Assembly: GCF_034424545.1 (NCBI RefSeq)
Contig: NZ_CP139970.1
Location: 930,001 to 994,000 of the forward strand
Source: Trinickia caryophylli
GTDB lineage: Bacteria > Pseudomonadota > Gammaproteobacteria > Burkholderiales > Burkholderiaceae
Length of the DNA: 64,000 nt
Direction of reading: 5' to 3'
Part shown: in pieces, positions 8,724-19,307 of the stretch
Layout: each line of letters starts with the position of its first letter
How positions within the stretch are numbered: the stretch's first letter is position 1
Made by a program: the position numbers and the translations under genes
The notes under the pieces: model-generated
Told to the model about the DNA's origin: nothing
The model's input: the letters and a program-made list of their open reading frames with translations, nothing else
Database searches by the model: none

Positions 8724-9902
8724 CTACGCGGCGAACGGCAGCCCGACGTAGTTCTCCGCCAGCGCCTGCGCCGCCGCCTGCGAGCGCGACACATACTTCA
8801 GCTCCGAGAGCTTCAAGCGGTTTTCGAACGGCGTATCCGCGAGCGACGGATGCAGCATGTTCGTCATGAAGTAGGAAAAGTGCTCGCTGCGCCAGATGCG
8901 CTCCAGGCACTGCTGCGAATAACGTTCGAGCTCGCGCGCGTCACCCGAGCGATAGCGGGCCGACAGCGCCTTCGACAGAATCCGCACGTCCGACACTGCG
9001 AGGTTGAGCCCCTTCGCACCCGTGGGCGGCACGATATGCGCCGCATCGCCAGCCAGAAACAAGCGCCCGTACTGCATCGGCTCGGTCACGAAGCTGCGCA
9101 TCGGCGTTACGCTCTTTTGCGTGATCGGCCCGACGTTCGGCGTCCATCCATCGTCGTTCTCGAATCGCGTCGCCAATTCGGCCCAGATACGCTCGTCGGA
9201 CCATTCGTCGAGATTTTCGTCAGGCCGGCACTGCAGGTATAGCCGCGTGACGGACGGCGAGCGCATGCTGAAGAGCGCGAAGCCGCGTTCATGGTGCGCG
9301 TAGACGAGTTCGTCGGCCGAGGGCGCGGCATCGGCCAAAATACCGAGCCACGCATACGGGTAGACGCGCTCATAGGTGCGCAGCACATCGGCTGGAATCG
9401 TCGCGCGCGACACGCCATGGAAGCCGTCGCACCCGGCGATGTAGTCGCAATCGATGCGCTCGCGCACACCTTCCTTGACGAACGTGAGGTAGGGACGCGC
9501 ATGCTCGACCTCGTGCAGCGCCACGTCGCCCGCTTCGAAGATGACCTGCTGCCCATGTTCGATTGCCGCGGCGATGAGATCGCGGACGACTTCGTGCTGG
9601 CTGTAGACGGTAATCGATCTGCCGCCCGTGAGCGAGGCCATGTCGATGCGATGACGCTGGCGCTCGAAGAGCAGCTCGATGCCGCGATGGACGAGCCCCT
9701 CGCGCAGCATGCGCTCGCCGAGCCCCGCATCGATCAGCGTGTCGACGGTGCCCTGCTCCAGCACGCCGGCGCGAATGCGGTTCTCGCAATACTCGCGCGA
9801 GCGCGCTTCGACGATGATCGACTCGATGCCCTCCAGCCGCAACAAATGAGAAAGCAAGAGGCCGGCCGGGCCCGCGCCAACGATCGCCACCTGTGTACGC
9901 AT
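8724..9902 (-). CDS. pobA: 4-hydroxybenzoate 3-monooxygenase
   Basis: A 392-residue flavoprotein hydroxylase that turns 4-hydroxybenzoate into protocatechuate with NADPH and O2. The FAD-binding GAGPAG motif is at residues 9-14. GCDGFHGVSR and the second FAD motif around LAGDAAHIVPPTGAKGLN follow, and a Tyr at residue 385 matches the active-site Tyr385 of the Pseudomonas enzyme. The start at 9902 (MRTQVAIVG) gives the family length of about 394. It diverges from a LysR regulator and feeds its product to PcaGH, encoded 1.1 kb away. Confidence 0.97.
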   Translation of the reverse strand: MRTQVAIVGAGPAGLLLSHLLRLEGIESIIVEARSREYCENRIRAGVLEQGTVDTLIDAGLGERMLREGLVHRGIELLFERQRHRIDMASLTGGRSITVYSQHEVVRDLIAAAIEHGQQVIFEAGDVALHEVEHARPYLTFVKEGVRERIDCDYIAGCDGFHGVSRATIPADVLRTYERVYPYAWLGILADAAPSADELVYAHHERGFALFSMRSPSVTRLYLQCRPDENLDEWSDERIWAELATRFENDDGWTPNVGPITQKSVTPMRSFVTEPMQYGRLFLAGDAAHIVPPTGAKGLNLAVSDVRILSKALSARYRSGDARELERYSQQCLERIWRSEHFSYFMTNMLHPSLADTPFENRLKLSELKYVSRSQAAAQALAENYVGLPFAA

Positions 9903-10027
9903 AGTCGTCTCCTGAATGATCTTGAAATCGTGAAGACGATTCTCCGCGCTCTCCCCAATATGCAGCAACGCGATTATCAGGATATGTTCTATACGAATTT
10001 ACGATATCGATCCGCGGAGCTTCGCCG

Positions 10028-11059
10028 ATGCTCAGTCTTGACCTCAATCTGATTCCGTTCCTCGTGGCACTCGAGGAGACGCGCAACGTCAGCCGCGCCG
10101 CGGTGAAGCTCGGCGTGAGCCAACCGCGGGTCTCCACGGCGCTCGGCAAGCTGCGGACCTACTTCGGCGACCCGCTCTTCGTGCGGACGTCCCGAGGGAT
10201 GGAACCCACACCGCGCGCCATGGCGCTGATTCCGGCCGCGCGCGAGGCGCTCGTCCATATCGAGCGTGGCATCGTGGACGTCCAGGAGTTCGACGCGGCG
10301 ACGACGAACCATACGTTCTCGATCGCGCTTTCCGACGTCGGCGAGATCGTGTTCCTGCCGAAGCTGCTGCAAGTGCTGGCGGAACGCGCGCCGCGTGCGA
10401 GCGTACGCTCGCAAACGCTGCCGCCCGCCGAACTCGAGCGCGCGCTCGAAGCGGGGGAGATCGATCTCGCGATCGGCTATTTTCCCGACTTGGGCGGGAC
10501 GAACTTCTTCCAGCAGCGGCTTTTCTCGCATCGATTCATTTGCATCATGCGGCGCGATCATCCGCTCGCCCACACGCCGCTCACTCTCGAACGTTATCTC
10601 GAGTGTGGCCACGCCGTCGTCCACGCGGCGGGACGAAGCCAGGAGGTGCTCGAAAAGTATCTGGACAAAAAGCGCATCCGGCGCCGCGCCGCGCTCGAGA
10701 CATCGCATTTCATGAGCCTGCCGTTCATCCTTTCCCGCACCGATCTCATCGCCACGGTGCCGCACGCAATCGGCTTTGCCTACGCTGCCGAGCATGCGTC
10801 GATCATGCTCGCCGAGCCGCCGCTGCCGCTGCCTCATTTCGATCTGAAGCAGCACTGGCACCGCAAATATCACAACGACGCCTGCACGAAATGGCTGCGC
10901 GCCGTCGTATCCGAACTCTTCAACGATGCGCTCGACGAATGGCCGAAAGCGCGCCCCACCCCGGCGAGGCGCGCCCCTCAGCCACCGGCTCAGATGTCGA
11001 AGAAGACCGTCTCGCGTCCGCCGTCCGGCGTGTCCTGCAAGCGCACGTCGAAAGTGTAG
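10028..11059 (+). CDS. LysR-family regulator, probable activator of pobA
   Basis: A 343-residue LysR-type protein. The N-terminal HTH (LDLNLIPFLVALEETRNVSR, then AAVKLGVSQPRVSTALGKL) is followed by an effector-binding domain from about residue 90. It is divergent from pobA, with 125 bases between start codons, the usual layout for a regulator and its target. PobR proteins in other bacteria belong to AraC or IclR families. A LysR-type PobR role here is inference from position, and I leave the symbol blank. The C-terminus is longer than usual, with a basic Pro/Ala/Arg-rich tail after about residue 310. Confidence 0.85.
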   Translation: MLSLDLNLIPFLVALEETRNVSRAAVKLGVSQPRVSTALGKLRTYFGDPLFVRTSRGMEPTPRAMALIPAAREALVHIERGIVDVQEFDAATTNHTFSIALSDVGEIVFLPKLLQVLAERAPRASVRSQTLPPAELERALEAGEIDLAIGYFPDLGGTNFFQQRLFSHRFICIMRRDHPLAHTPLTLERYLECGHAVVHAAGRSQEVLEKYLDKKRIRRRAALETSHFMSLPFILSRTDLIATVPHAIGFAYAAEHASIMLAEPPLPLPHFDLKQHWHRKYHNDACTKWLRAVVSELFNDALDEWPKARPTPARRAPQPPAQMSKKTVSRPPSGVSCKRTSKV

Positions 11060-11636
11060 ACGCCCCGGCCGTTACGCTCGCTGCGGGCCGCAACGAGCGT
11101 CTTGCGCCGCACCTCCCACTCGATCCCGGTCAGTACCGGGTCGCGCGCGTTCGCTTCGGCTTCGTCGCCGAAGTAAAGCCGCGTATGCAGCCCGAGGTTG
11201 ATACCGCGCGCGAAGATGGCGACACAGATGTGCGGTGCCTGCGGTGCCCCCGCGCGGCCGTCCACCGGGCCCGGCTTGATCGTTTCGAAACGGTAGACGC
11301 CAGTCTCGAAGTCGGTGCCCGTGCGCCCCCATCCACGAAACGCGGGGTCGAGCGGTTTCGCCTGGCGATCGCCGGGGTGTGCATATTTGCCGTCGGCGTT
11401 GGCCTGCCAGATTTCGATCAGCGCATCGCGCACGAGCGAGCCGGAACCGTCGTAAAGGCGCCCTTCGATCTCGATGCGCTCACCGCGCGTGTCTTCGGTG
11501 GCGAGCATGTTGCCGAAGTTGTTTTCGAAGATATCGAAGCCCGCCTGCTTCGGAGCGAGGCCGATGTGCACATAGGGGCCACCGGTCTGCGAGGCGGTCT
11601 CACGCAGACGAAGCGGCGCAAAAGAGGAGAACGACA

Positions 11637-11637
<1 letters not shown>
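10990..11637 (-). CDS. pcaG: protocatechuate 3,4-dioxygenase alpha subunit
   Basis: A 215-residue intradiol dioxygenase subunit, the catalytic partner of PcaH in the iron(III) enzyme that opens protocatechuate to 3-carboxy-cis,cis-muconate. It has the alpha-subunit start LRLRETASQTGGPYVHIGL and the conserved LYDGSGSLVRDALIEIWQA and YRFETIKPG. It lacks the full set of beta-chain iron ligands, as expected for this subunit. Its ATG overlaps the pcaH stop (ATGA at 11637), indicating translational coupling. The 3' end overlaps the convergent LysR gene by about 70 bases. Confidence 0.96.
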
Positions 11638-12500
<863 letters not shown>

Positions 12501-12515
12501 TCATAACCCCAGGTA

Positions 12516-13466
12516 ATGGAAAATCGACTCCGCTTTCGTCATATCAGCTGCTTTCTGGCGATCGCCCGCGAGCGCAACCTCGGGCGGGCAGCCGAACGAT
12601 TGCATCTGAGCCAGCCCGCCGTGTCGAAGACGCTGTCCGAGCTCGAAGCGCTCGCGGCCGTGCAGCTTGTCGAGCGAGGCCGCCACGGCGCGCGTCTCAC
12701 ACCCGCCGGCGAACACTTCCTGCGTTATGCCGCAAGCGTCGGCCAGGCTTTGGAGTCGGCGGGAGCTGCGCTCGCGGGCGCGGCCATGCCGTCCGCCGCG
12801 GTGCTCGAAATCGGCGCACTACCGACCGTCGCGAGCGGGCTGCTGCCCGATGCGCTGGCGCGGCTGCGCGCACTGCGCCCACATGCGGGCGTACGCCTGC
12901 GCACGGCCGCCAATGCACCGCTGCTCGCGGCACTGCGCGCCGGCGAACTCGATTTCGTCGTGGGACGCATGGCCGATCCTTCAGCCATGCAAGGGTTGTC
13001 GTTCGAGCTGCTCTACGCCGAGCCGCTCGTCATGGTCGTGCGCCCTCGTCATCCCCTGCTCGCGCAAGGCGGTGCCTCGCTGCCGGCGGTGCTCGACTAC
13101 CCGCTGATCGTCGCGCCGGCCGGCACGGTGCCGAGGCTCAACACCGATGCCTATTTCGATGCCCATGCGCTGCGCGTGCCGCCGGACTGCGTCGAAACGC
13201 TGTCAGTCTCGGTGGCGCGCCTGCTGGCCCGCCGCTCCGAGGCGGTCTGGATTACGCCGGAGCGAGCGGCACGGGACGATCTCGATGCCGGCTGGCTCGT
13301 CGCGCTCGACCTGCCGATGGCAGGCGCACAGGAGCCGGTAGGTATCGTGCGGCGCAGCGCGGACGCGCCGAACGAGTTGGCCCAGACTTTCGCGGCCATC
13401 CTGCGCGAACTCGCAGTGGTCACACCGGCCAAACCGAAGCGGCGGAACAAACGTGGCCTTTCTTGA
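12516..13466 (+). CDS. pcaQ: LysR-family regulator of the pca genes
   Basis: A 316-residue LysR-type protein with N-terminal HTH (FRHISCFLAIARERNLGRAA, then RLHLSQPAVSKTLSELEAL) and a long effector domain. It sits divergently from pcaHG and 103 bases upstream of pcaB, the usual position for PcaQ. In alpha- and beta-proteobacteria PcaQ activates the pca genes in response to beta-carboxy-cis,cis-muconate or a related intermediate. Family assignment is certain; the PcaQ name rests on sequence style plus context. Confidence 0.87.
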   Translation: MENRLRFRHISCFLAIARERNLGRAAERLHLSQPAVSKTLSELEALAAVQLVERGRHGARLTPAGEHFLRYAASVGQALESAGAALAGAAMPSAAVLEIGALPTVASGLLPDALARLRALRPHAGVRLRTAANAPLLAALRAGELDFVVGRMADPSAMQGLSFELLYAEPLVMVVRPRHPLLAQGGASLPAVLDYPLIVAPAGTVPRLNTDAYFDAHALRVPPDCVETLSVSVARLLARRSEAVWITPERAARDDLDAGWLVALDLPMAGAQEPVGIVRRSADAPNELAQTFAAILRELAVVTPAKPKRRNKRGLS

Positions 13467-13503
13467 CCGCTAGCGCAGGCGGCGAATACCATGCGATCCG
13501 AGC

Positions 13504-13537
13504 GTTCGATTTTCGACACATCGTTCGATTACCGAAC
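13504..13537 (+). promoter_or_regulatory. candidate tandem LysR-type operator upstream of pcaB
   Basis: GTTCG-ATTAC-CGAAC (13523-13537) is a perfect dyad with the T-N11-A spacing of LysR boxes. An imperfect copy, GTTCGATTTTCGAC, sits 19 bases upstream at 13504-13517. Two phased sites 33-66 bases before the pcaB start suggest regulated transcription of pcaBC from its own promoter rather than read-through from pcaQ. Confidence 0.5.
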
Positions 13538-13569
13538 AATCCATCTTCAAGTCATTTCGAAGTCCGCCC

Positions 13570-14946
13570 ATGTTCGAAACCGAAGGACGACTGACCGACC
13601 GACTGGCGTCGCCGGACGCCTTGCTCGCTCTTTTCTCCCCGCGCGAGACGGTGCAGCGCATGCTCGACGTCGAGGCGGCCCTCGCGCGCGCGCTCGGAGC
13701 CGCCGGGGTGATTCCCTACACGGCGGTAGAGCCGATCGAGCATGCGTGCCGTGCGGAGCTGCTCGATGCCGAAGCGCTGACACAAGCCGCGGCCCGCGCC
13801 GGCAACATCGCTATCCCGCTTGTCAAGCAACTGACTGCGCGCGTGGCGCAGCGCGACCCCGAGGCGGCGAAATACGTGCACTGGGGGGCGACGAGCCAGG
13901 ACATCATCGACACGTCGCTCGTCTTGCAGCTGCGCGATGCCTTCGACTGGTTCGACGAGCACCTCGCGTCGGTGGCTGACACGCTTGCCGCGCAGGCCGA
14001 GCGCCACCGCGCGACGCCGATGATCGGGCGCACCTGGCTGCAGCAGGCGCTGCCGATCACGCTCGGCCTGAAATTCGCGCAGTGGCTCGACGCGCTCGAT
14101 CGGCACCGCATCCGTTTTGCGCAATTGCGCGCTCATGCGCTGGTGCTGCAATTCGGCGGTGCCGCCGGCACTCTCGCCAGCCTTGGCGAGCATGCCCAGG
14201 CAGTGGCCCAGGCGCTATCGGATGAATTGGCACTGCCGTTGCCGCTCGTCCCGTGGCATACGCAGCGCGACCGGCTCGTCGAAGTCGCCACCACGCTCGG
14301 CCTGCTCACGGGCACGCTAGGCAAAATCGCGCGCGACGTGTCGCTGCAAATGCAATCGGAGATCGGCGAGCTGGCCGAACCTTCGGGTGCTGGCAAGGGT
14401 GGCTCGTCGACGATGCCGCACAAGCGCAACCCGGTCGGCTGCGCAGCGGTGCTGAGCGCGGCCACGCGCATGCCGGGCCTTGTTTCGACGATGCTGGCGG
14501 CGATGGTGCAGGAGCACGAACGCGCGCTCGGCGGCTGGCAGGCCGAATGGGAAACGCTGCCCGACATCGTGCGCCTCGCTGGAGGCGCCGTCGCCCAGAT
14601 AGGCGAAATCGCGCAGGGCATGGAGATCGATCGCGACCGCCTGAGCGCCAATCTCGATCTCACGCGCGGGCTCGTCCTGGCCGAAGCGGTCATGCTCGCA
14701 CTGGGCGAGTCGATGGGCAGGCTGGAGGCGCATCGGCTCGTGGAAGCGGCGTCCCGCGAAGCGCTGCAAAGCGGGCGTACGCTGCGCGAGGTGCTGGCTG
14801 GCCGCCCCGAGGTCACGCAGCGGCTCGACACCTCGCGCCTCGATGCCCTCTTCGATCCGGCGCAATACGCCGGGCTGGCCCTTCCATTCGTCGACGCGGT
14901 GCTCGACGCGCACCGCGCATCGCTGGTCACTCAGGAGTCCCCATGA
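13570..14946 (+). CDS. pcaB: 3-carboxy-cis,cis-muconate cycloisomerase
   Basis: A 458-residue member of the fumarase/aspartase superfamily. It converts 3-carboxy-cis,cis-muconate to 4-carboxymuconolactone, the step after PcaGH. The superfamily signature GGSSTMPHKRNPVG is near residue 278, and HWGATSQDIIDTS is near 103. Its stop overlaps the pcaC start (ATGA), so the two are translationally coupled. Confidence 0.96.
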   Translation: MFETEGRLTDRLASPDALLALFSPRETVQRMLDVEAALARALGAAGVIPYTAVEPIEHACRAELLDAEALTQAAARAGNIAIPLVKQLTARVAQRDPEAAKYVHWGATSQDIIDTSLVLQLRDAFDWFDEHLASVADTLAAQAERHRATPMIGRTWLQQALPITLGLKFAQWLDALDRHRIRFAQLRAHALVLQFGGAAGTLASLGEHAQAVAQALSDELALPLPLVPWHTQRDRLVEVATTLGLLTGTLGKIARDVSLQMQSEIGELAEPSGAGKGGSSTMPHKRNPVGCAAVLSAATRMPGLVSTMLAAMVQEHERALGGWQAEWETLPDIVRLAGGAVAQIGEIAQGMEIDRDRLSANLDLTRGLVLAEAVMLALGESMGRLEAHRLVEAASREALQSGRTLREVLAGRPEVTQRLDTSRLDALFDPAQYAGLALPFVDAVLDAHRASLVTQESP

Positions 14947-15332
14947 ACGAAGACCAACGCTACGACGCCGGCATGACCGTGAGACGGGCCGTGCTCGGCG
15001 ACGCTCATGTCGATCGATCGCTCGCCAACCGTAACGAATTGACGAGCGAGTTTCAGGCCCTCATCACCCGGTATGCATGGGGGGAAATCTGGACGCGCGA
15101 AGGGCTGCCGCGCCATACGCGCAGCCTGCTCACCATCGCGATGATGGTCGCGCTGAACCGTGGCGAGGAACTGGCGCTGCACCTGCGCGCTGCAAAAAAC
15201 AACGGCGTGACGCGCGACGAAATCAAGGAAGTGCTGCTGCAGACTGCAATTTATTGCGGTGTACCCGCGGCAAATTCGGCCTTCCATCTGGCCGATCGCA
15301 TCTTCCGCGAGGAGGACGGCGCCCCGGCCTGA
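14943..15332 (+). CDS. pcaC: 4-carboxymuconolactone decarboxylase
   Basis: A 129-residue CMD-family enzyme that decarboxylates 4-carboxymuconolactone to beta-ketoadipate enol-lactone. The conserved core is visible (WTREGLPRHTRSLLTIAMM and NNGVTRDEIKEVLLQTAIYC). It is a stand-alone PcaC, not the PcaL fusion with PcaD found in some actinobacteria. The pcaD gene needed for the next step is not adjacent. It is convergent with metE. Confidence 0.95.
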   Translation: MNEDQRYDAGMTVRRAVLGDAHVDRSLANRNELTSEFQALITRYAWGEIWTREGLPRHTRSLLTIAMMVALNRGEELALHLRAAKNNGVTRDEIKEVLLQTAIYCGVPAANSAFHLADRIFREEDGAPA

Positions 15333-15398
15333 CAGCCAGGTCGCCGCCCGCCAGCCGCCGGGCGGCGGGTGCGACGGCAAGCCGTCCCCCGGCCGCAG

Positions 15399-17672
15399 TC
15401 AGGCCGCCTCGAGCCGCGCGCGCAGATTGCGCGCGGCCTGCACCATGTTCGCCAGGGCCGCCTCGACTTCAGGCCAGTCGCGCGTCTTCAGCCCGCAGTC
15501 GGGGTTGACCCAGAGGCGCTCGGACGGAATCACGGCGCACGCACGCTCGAGCAGCCGCTCCATCGATTCAACGCTCGGCACCCGCGGCGAATGGATGTCG
15601 TAGACGCCCGGTCCAATGTCGTTCGGATAAGAGAATTCGCCGAACGCGTCGAGCAACTCCATCGCCGAACGGGACGTCTCGATCGTGACGACGTCGGCAT
15701 CCATTGCGGCTATTGCCTCGAGAATATCGTTGAACTCGGAATAGCACATGTGCGTGTGAATCTGCGTCTCGTCGGCCACCCCACCGGCGGCAATATGGAA
15801 CGCGCGCACGGCCCAGCCCAGATAAGCGGACCATTCGGCGCGCCGCAGCGGCAGCCCCTCGCGCAATGCGGGCTCGTCGATCTGGATGATGCGAATGCCG
15901 GCCTTCTCCAGGTCGAGCACCTCGTCGCGTACCGCGAGCGCGAGCTGAAGCGCCGTCTCCTCGCGCGGCTGATCGTCGCGCACGAACGACCACTGAAGCA
16001 ACGTCACGGGGCCCGTCAGCATGCCCTTCATCGGACGCGCGCTCAGCGATTGCGCATAGCGGGCCGTCTCGACGGTGATCGGCTCGGGCCGGTAAACGTC
16101 GCCATAAATGATCGGCGGCTTCACGCACCGCGAGCCGTAGCTCTGCACCCAACCGTTCTCCGTGAACGCATAGCCCCACAACTGTTCGCCGAAGTACTCG
16201 ACCATGTCGTTGCGCTCGGCCTCGCCATGCACGAGTACATCGAGATCGAGCGCTTCCTGCCGCCGCACCGCCAACTCGATCTCGGCACGCATGCGTTCCA
16301 GGTAGTCGAGAGCCCCCAGCTCGCCGCGCCGGTATGCGGCGCGCGCCTGACGGATCGACGAGGTCTGAGGGAACGAGCCGATCGTCGTCGTTGGCAATAA
16401 AGGCAACTGCAATGCCGCTTGCTGCACGCGGGTGCGTTCGTCGAACGGACTTTTGCGCAGCGTATGCGATTCGGTAACGCTCGCCACCCGCTTTCGAACG
16501 AGCGCGTTGACGACGGCATGCGAGGCTCGACGCGCGTCGAGCGCTGCGCGGGCCGCTTCGATGGCTGGCTGCGCGGCCTGAGGATCCGCAAGCGCAACGG
16601 CTACCGAGTGGACTTCATCGAGCTTCTCGGTTGCGAATGCAAGCCATGACTTGAGTGCCGGATCGAGCTTGCGCTCGGTCGCAAGGGAGACCGGTACGTG
16701 CACGAGCGAGCACGACGGCGCGATCCACAACGCCTCGCCGCGCGCCGCGTGCACCTCATGCAACGACTCGCCGATCGCGGCAAGGTCCGCACGCCAGATG
16801 TTGCGTCCGTCGATGACGCCGACCGAGAGCACAGTGCCCGCGGGCAGCGCGGCCTGCCAGGCATCGAGCTGGCCGCGGCCGCGCACGAGATCGATGTGCA
16901 CCCCGCCGACGGGTAGACGGGCGATGCGCGACGCATGCTCGGCCGCCGAGCCGAAATACGTCGCGAGCAGGATCTTCAACCGGCAAGCGCCGAGCGACTC
17001 GTACGCGTCGTCGAATGCCGTCAGCCAGCGCTGGTCGAGATCGGTGCAGAGCACGGGCTCGTCGAGCTGTACCCATTCGACACCGCGAGCCGCGAGTGCA
17101 TCGAGTACGCGCGCATATCGCTCGACGAGCGCCGGCAGCAGCGAAAGCCGGTCGAAGCCCGCAACATGGCTCTTCGAGAGCCAAAGGTAGCTGATCGGCC
17201 CGACAAGTTGCGGCTTGGCCGCGTATCCTGCCGCCAGCGCCTCGTCCAGGTCGTCGAAGAGCCCGCTCGCGCCCTCGCCGAAACGCGTCTCGGGTCCGAG
17301 CTCCGGCACAAGGTAGTGGTAGTTGGTATCGAACCACTTCGTCATTTCCATGGCGGGCTGCGCCGGGTTGCCGCGCGCCAGCTCGTAGTACTGGGCAAGC
17401 GTCAGATGCGCGGCATCGAAGCCGAACCGGGCCGGCAGCGCGCCAAGCAGGGCACTGGCGTCGAGCATCGGATCGTAGTACGAAAAATCGCCCACCGAGA
17501 CGAAGTCGAGGGACGCGGCCCGCTGCGCGCGCCAATGGCGTTCGCGCAAGGCGCGCGCGGTGGCGCGCAAAGAGGCTTCGTCGGCCTCTGCGCGCCAGAA
17601 CGACTCTTGCGCGAACTTCAACTCGCGGTGCGCGCCGATGCGAGGGAATCCAAGAATATGAGTGCGAGGCAT
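15399..17672 (-). CDS. metE: cobalamin-independent methionine synthase
   Basis: A 757-residue enzyme that transfers the methyl group of 5-methyltetrahydropteroyltri-L-glutamate to homocysteine. The N-terminal start [20 protein letters not shown] is typical. Zinc ligands appear in the C-terminal barrel as HTHMCYSEF and NPDCGLKTR. The ATG at 17672 is preferred to the upstream frame start. It diverges from metR across a 110-base region holding a perfect MetR box, the classic arrangement for homocysteine-dependent activation. Confidence 0.97.
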   Translation of the reverse strand: MPRTHILGFPRIGAHRELKFAQESFWRAEADEASLRATARALRERHWRAQRAASLDFVSVGDFSYYDPMLDASALLGALPARFGFDAAHLTLAQYYELARGNPAQPAMEMTKWFDTNYHYLVPELGPETRFGEGASGLFDDLDEALAAGYAAKPQLVGPISYLWLSKSHVAGFDRLSLLPALVERYARVLDALAARGVEWVQLDEPVLCTDLDQRWLTAFDDAYESLGACRLKILLATYFGSAAEHASRIARLPVGGVHIDLVRGRGQLDAWQAALPAGTVLSVGVIDGRNIWRADLAAIGESLHEVHAARGEALWIAPSCSLVHVPVSLATERKLDPALKSWLAFATEKLDEVHSVAVALADPQAAQPAIEAARAALDARRASHAVVNALVRKRVASVTESHTLRKSPFDERTRVQQAALQLPLLPTTTIGSFPQTSSIRQARAAYRRGELGALDYLERMRAEIELAVRRQEALDLDVLVHGEAERNDMVEYFGEQLWGYAFTENGWVQSYGSRCVKPPIIYGDVYRPEPITVETARYAQSLSARPMKGMLTGPVTLLQWSFVRDDQPREETALQLALAVRDEVLDLEKAGIRIIQIDEPALREGLPLRRAEWSAYLGWAVRAFHIAAGGVADETQIHTHMCYSEFNDILEAIAAMDADVVTIETSRSAMELLDAFGEFSYPNDIGPGVYDIHSPRVPSVESMERLLERACAVIPSERLWVNPDCGLKTRDWPEVEAALANMVQAARNLRARLEAA

Positions 17673-17749
17673 GAAAGGCTCCAAACAGAATGGCGGCCAG
17701 TCTGCGAGACGCGCTATCATTCATCAAGCGACATGTTTTCATGATTCTA

Positions 17750-17762
17750 TGAATTTCATTCA
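17750..17762. promoter_or_regulatory. MetR box
   Basis: TGAATTTCATTCA matches the published MetR consensus TGAANNTNNTTCA at every specified position. It is 20 bases from the metR start and 78 from the metE start, so it can serve metE activation and metR autorepression. Confidence 0.85.
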
Positions 17763-17782
17763 TATTCATTTCCACTTGCACC

Positions 17783-18712
17783 ATGCTTGAAATTCGACAC
17801 CTGCGCTCGCTCGTGGCCATCGCCGAATCGGGCAAGCTGGTGGCGGCGGCCGAACGCGTGCACTTGAGCCAGTCGGCGCTTTCGCATCAGATTCGCGATA
17901 TCGAAGCGCACTACGGCGTGTCGCTCTTCGAGCGCACGAAGCAAGGCCTGCGCTTCACCCAGGCGGGCGACCGACTGCTCGCGCTCGCGCGCGAAATGCT
18001 TGTCGCCGTGGCGGCCGCAGAGCGCGACCTCGTGCGCTTGAAGGGCGATACGGAAGGCGAACTGCGGATCGTGCTCGAATGCCACACGTGCTTCGACTGG
18101 TTGATGCCCGTGATGGACGAATTCCGCCGCCGCTGGCCCGAAGTCGAAGTCGACCTCGTCGCGGGCTTTCACGCCGACCCGCTGCGGCTCATCGACGCAG
18201 GCAAAGCCGACGTCGTGATCGGCTCGAAGCCCGAGCGCAGCCGCGGCCTGCATGTCGCACCACTCTTTCGCTTCGAAATTCTGGTCGTGCTCGCCAACGA
18301 GCATCGGCTGCGCAACAAGCGCCGCGTCGAAGCGAACGACCTGGTCGGGGAAACCCTGATCACGTACCCGGTACCGGAAGCCCGGATCGATCTGATCCGG
18401 GAAGTGCTGGCACCCGCCGGCATCGAACTCCCGCGACGGACGGCCGAACTGACGATCGCCATCATGCAGCTCGTCGCAAGCCGCCGCGGCATTGCAGCGT
18501 TGCCGAATTGGGGTGTCAAAAACTATGTGGACCACGATTACGTGCTGGCGAAGCGCGTTGGCACGCGCGGGCTGTGGAGCGAGCTCTACGCGATCGGCGG
18601 TGCACAGGTGACGGCCAAACCGTATTTCGCCGACTTCGTCTCGATCGTGCGAGACAGTTGCGCCGCGCAACTCGACGGCATCGAGTTACTGCCGCAGGCA
18701 GCCGCTGCCTGA
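17783..18712 (+). CDS. metR: LysR-family regulator MetR
   Basis: A 309-residue LysR-type protein beginning MLEIRHLRSLVAIAESGKLV, with the HTH continuing as RVHLSQSALSHQIRDIEAHY, a strong MetR-like N-terminus. MetR uses homocysteine as co-activator for metE and related genes. Divergence from metE and the intervening MetR box support the name. Confidence 0.94.
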   Translation: MLEIRHLRSLVAIAESGKLVAAAERVHLSQSALSHQIRDIEAHYGVSLFERTKQGLRFTQAGDRLLALAREMLVAVAAAERDLVRLKGDTEGELRIVLECHTCFDWLMPVMDEFRRRWPEVEVDLVAGFHADPLRLIDAGKADVVIGSKPERSRGLHVAPLFRFEILVVLANEHRLRNKRRVEANDLVGETLITYPVPEARIDLIREVLAPAGIELPRRTAELTIAIMQLVASRRGIAALPNWGVKNYVDHDYVLAKRVGTRGLWSELYAIGGAQVTAKPYFADFVSIVRDSCAAQLDGIELLPQAAAA

Positions 18713-18950
18713 GCTTCTGCATCCGCTTTGCCGCGTGCGCTCGGGCACGGAACACAGGGCACGTCTGCCGCAAGCTGATTGCAAAGGCGAAACGGCGCGG
18801 GCCTGTTCGATGAGACTTATCGATTTCCCGCAAGCGCTCTTCACTTCCCGACACCTGTGCCGTTAATGCAACAAAGCGTTAAAAAACGCTTCGGCGCTGG
18901 CATCGATCGGCGAGCGCATCAGATAATCGCCCTGTGTCAGGAGAGAAATC

Positions 18951-19100
18951 ATGGAAGCAAAGCCCACCAAAATTCCGCCCCCAGACAAAGTGTCCAGCCC
19001 GGACCCGGAACCGGTAGGCGTCGAATTCATGGGCGCCGGGCTGCCCGAGCACGTTCGCGCATTCTTCGACGAGCAACGCAATTCTTGCGAGTCGACCTGA
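18951..19100 (+). CDS. small hypothetical protein (49 residues)
   Basis: A short frame from ATG 18951 to TGA 19100, preceded by CAGGAGAGA, a strong ribosome site six to ten bases upstream. The peptide starts MEAKPTKIPPPDKVSSPDPE and ends FFDEQRNSCEST. It has a Pro/Lys/Asp-rich first half and an amphipathic LPEHVRAFFDEQ segment. No signal peptide or known domain is recognised. The good start site argues for a real gene; conservation cannot be tested here. Confidence 0.5.
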   Translation: MEAKPTKIPPPDKVSSPDPEPVGVEFMGAGLPEHVRAFFDEQRNSCEST

Positions 19101-19307
19101 GCCCGCACGGTGACGGGTTCAGGTCAGCAGCATCGGCCGCGCAATTCGACGATGCGCGACGCAGGGGCGCTGGCGCCACAAACGTGACGAACGGGTAAGA
19201 GCGGGCAAGGCCGCATCTCTTCTCTCTTGGCTGCGCCAGTGCATACTACGCACTGGCCGCTTTTCGCTCGTTGCCGGCTTGCCGGCGCTTCACGCTCATT
19301 TCATCCG

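Noticed and set aside
15342..15370. GC-rich inverted repeat between pcaC and metE as a terminator
   Set aside because: The stem is strong but neither strand has a T-run after it, so intrinsic termination is not supported.
18874..18891. AAGCGTT/AACGCTT short hairpin after metR
   Set aside because: A 7-bp stem with no T-run in the direction of metR transcription.
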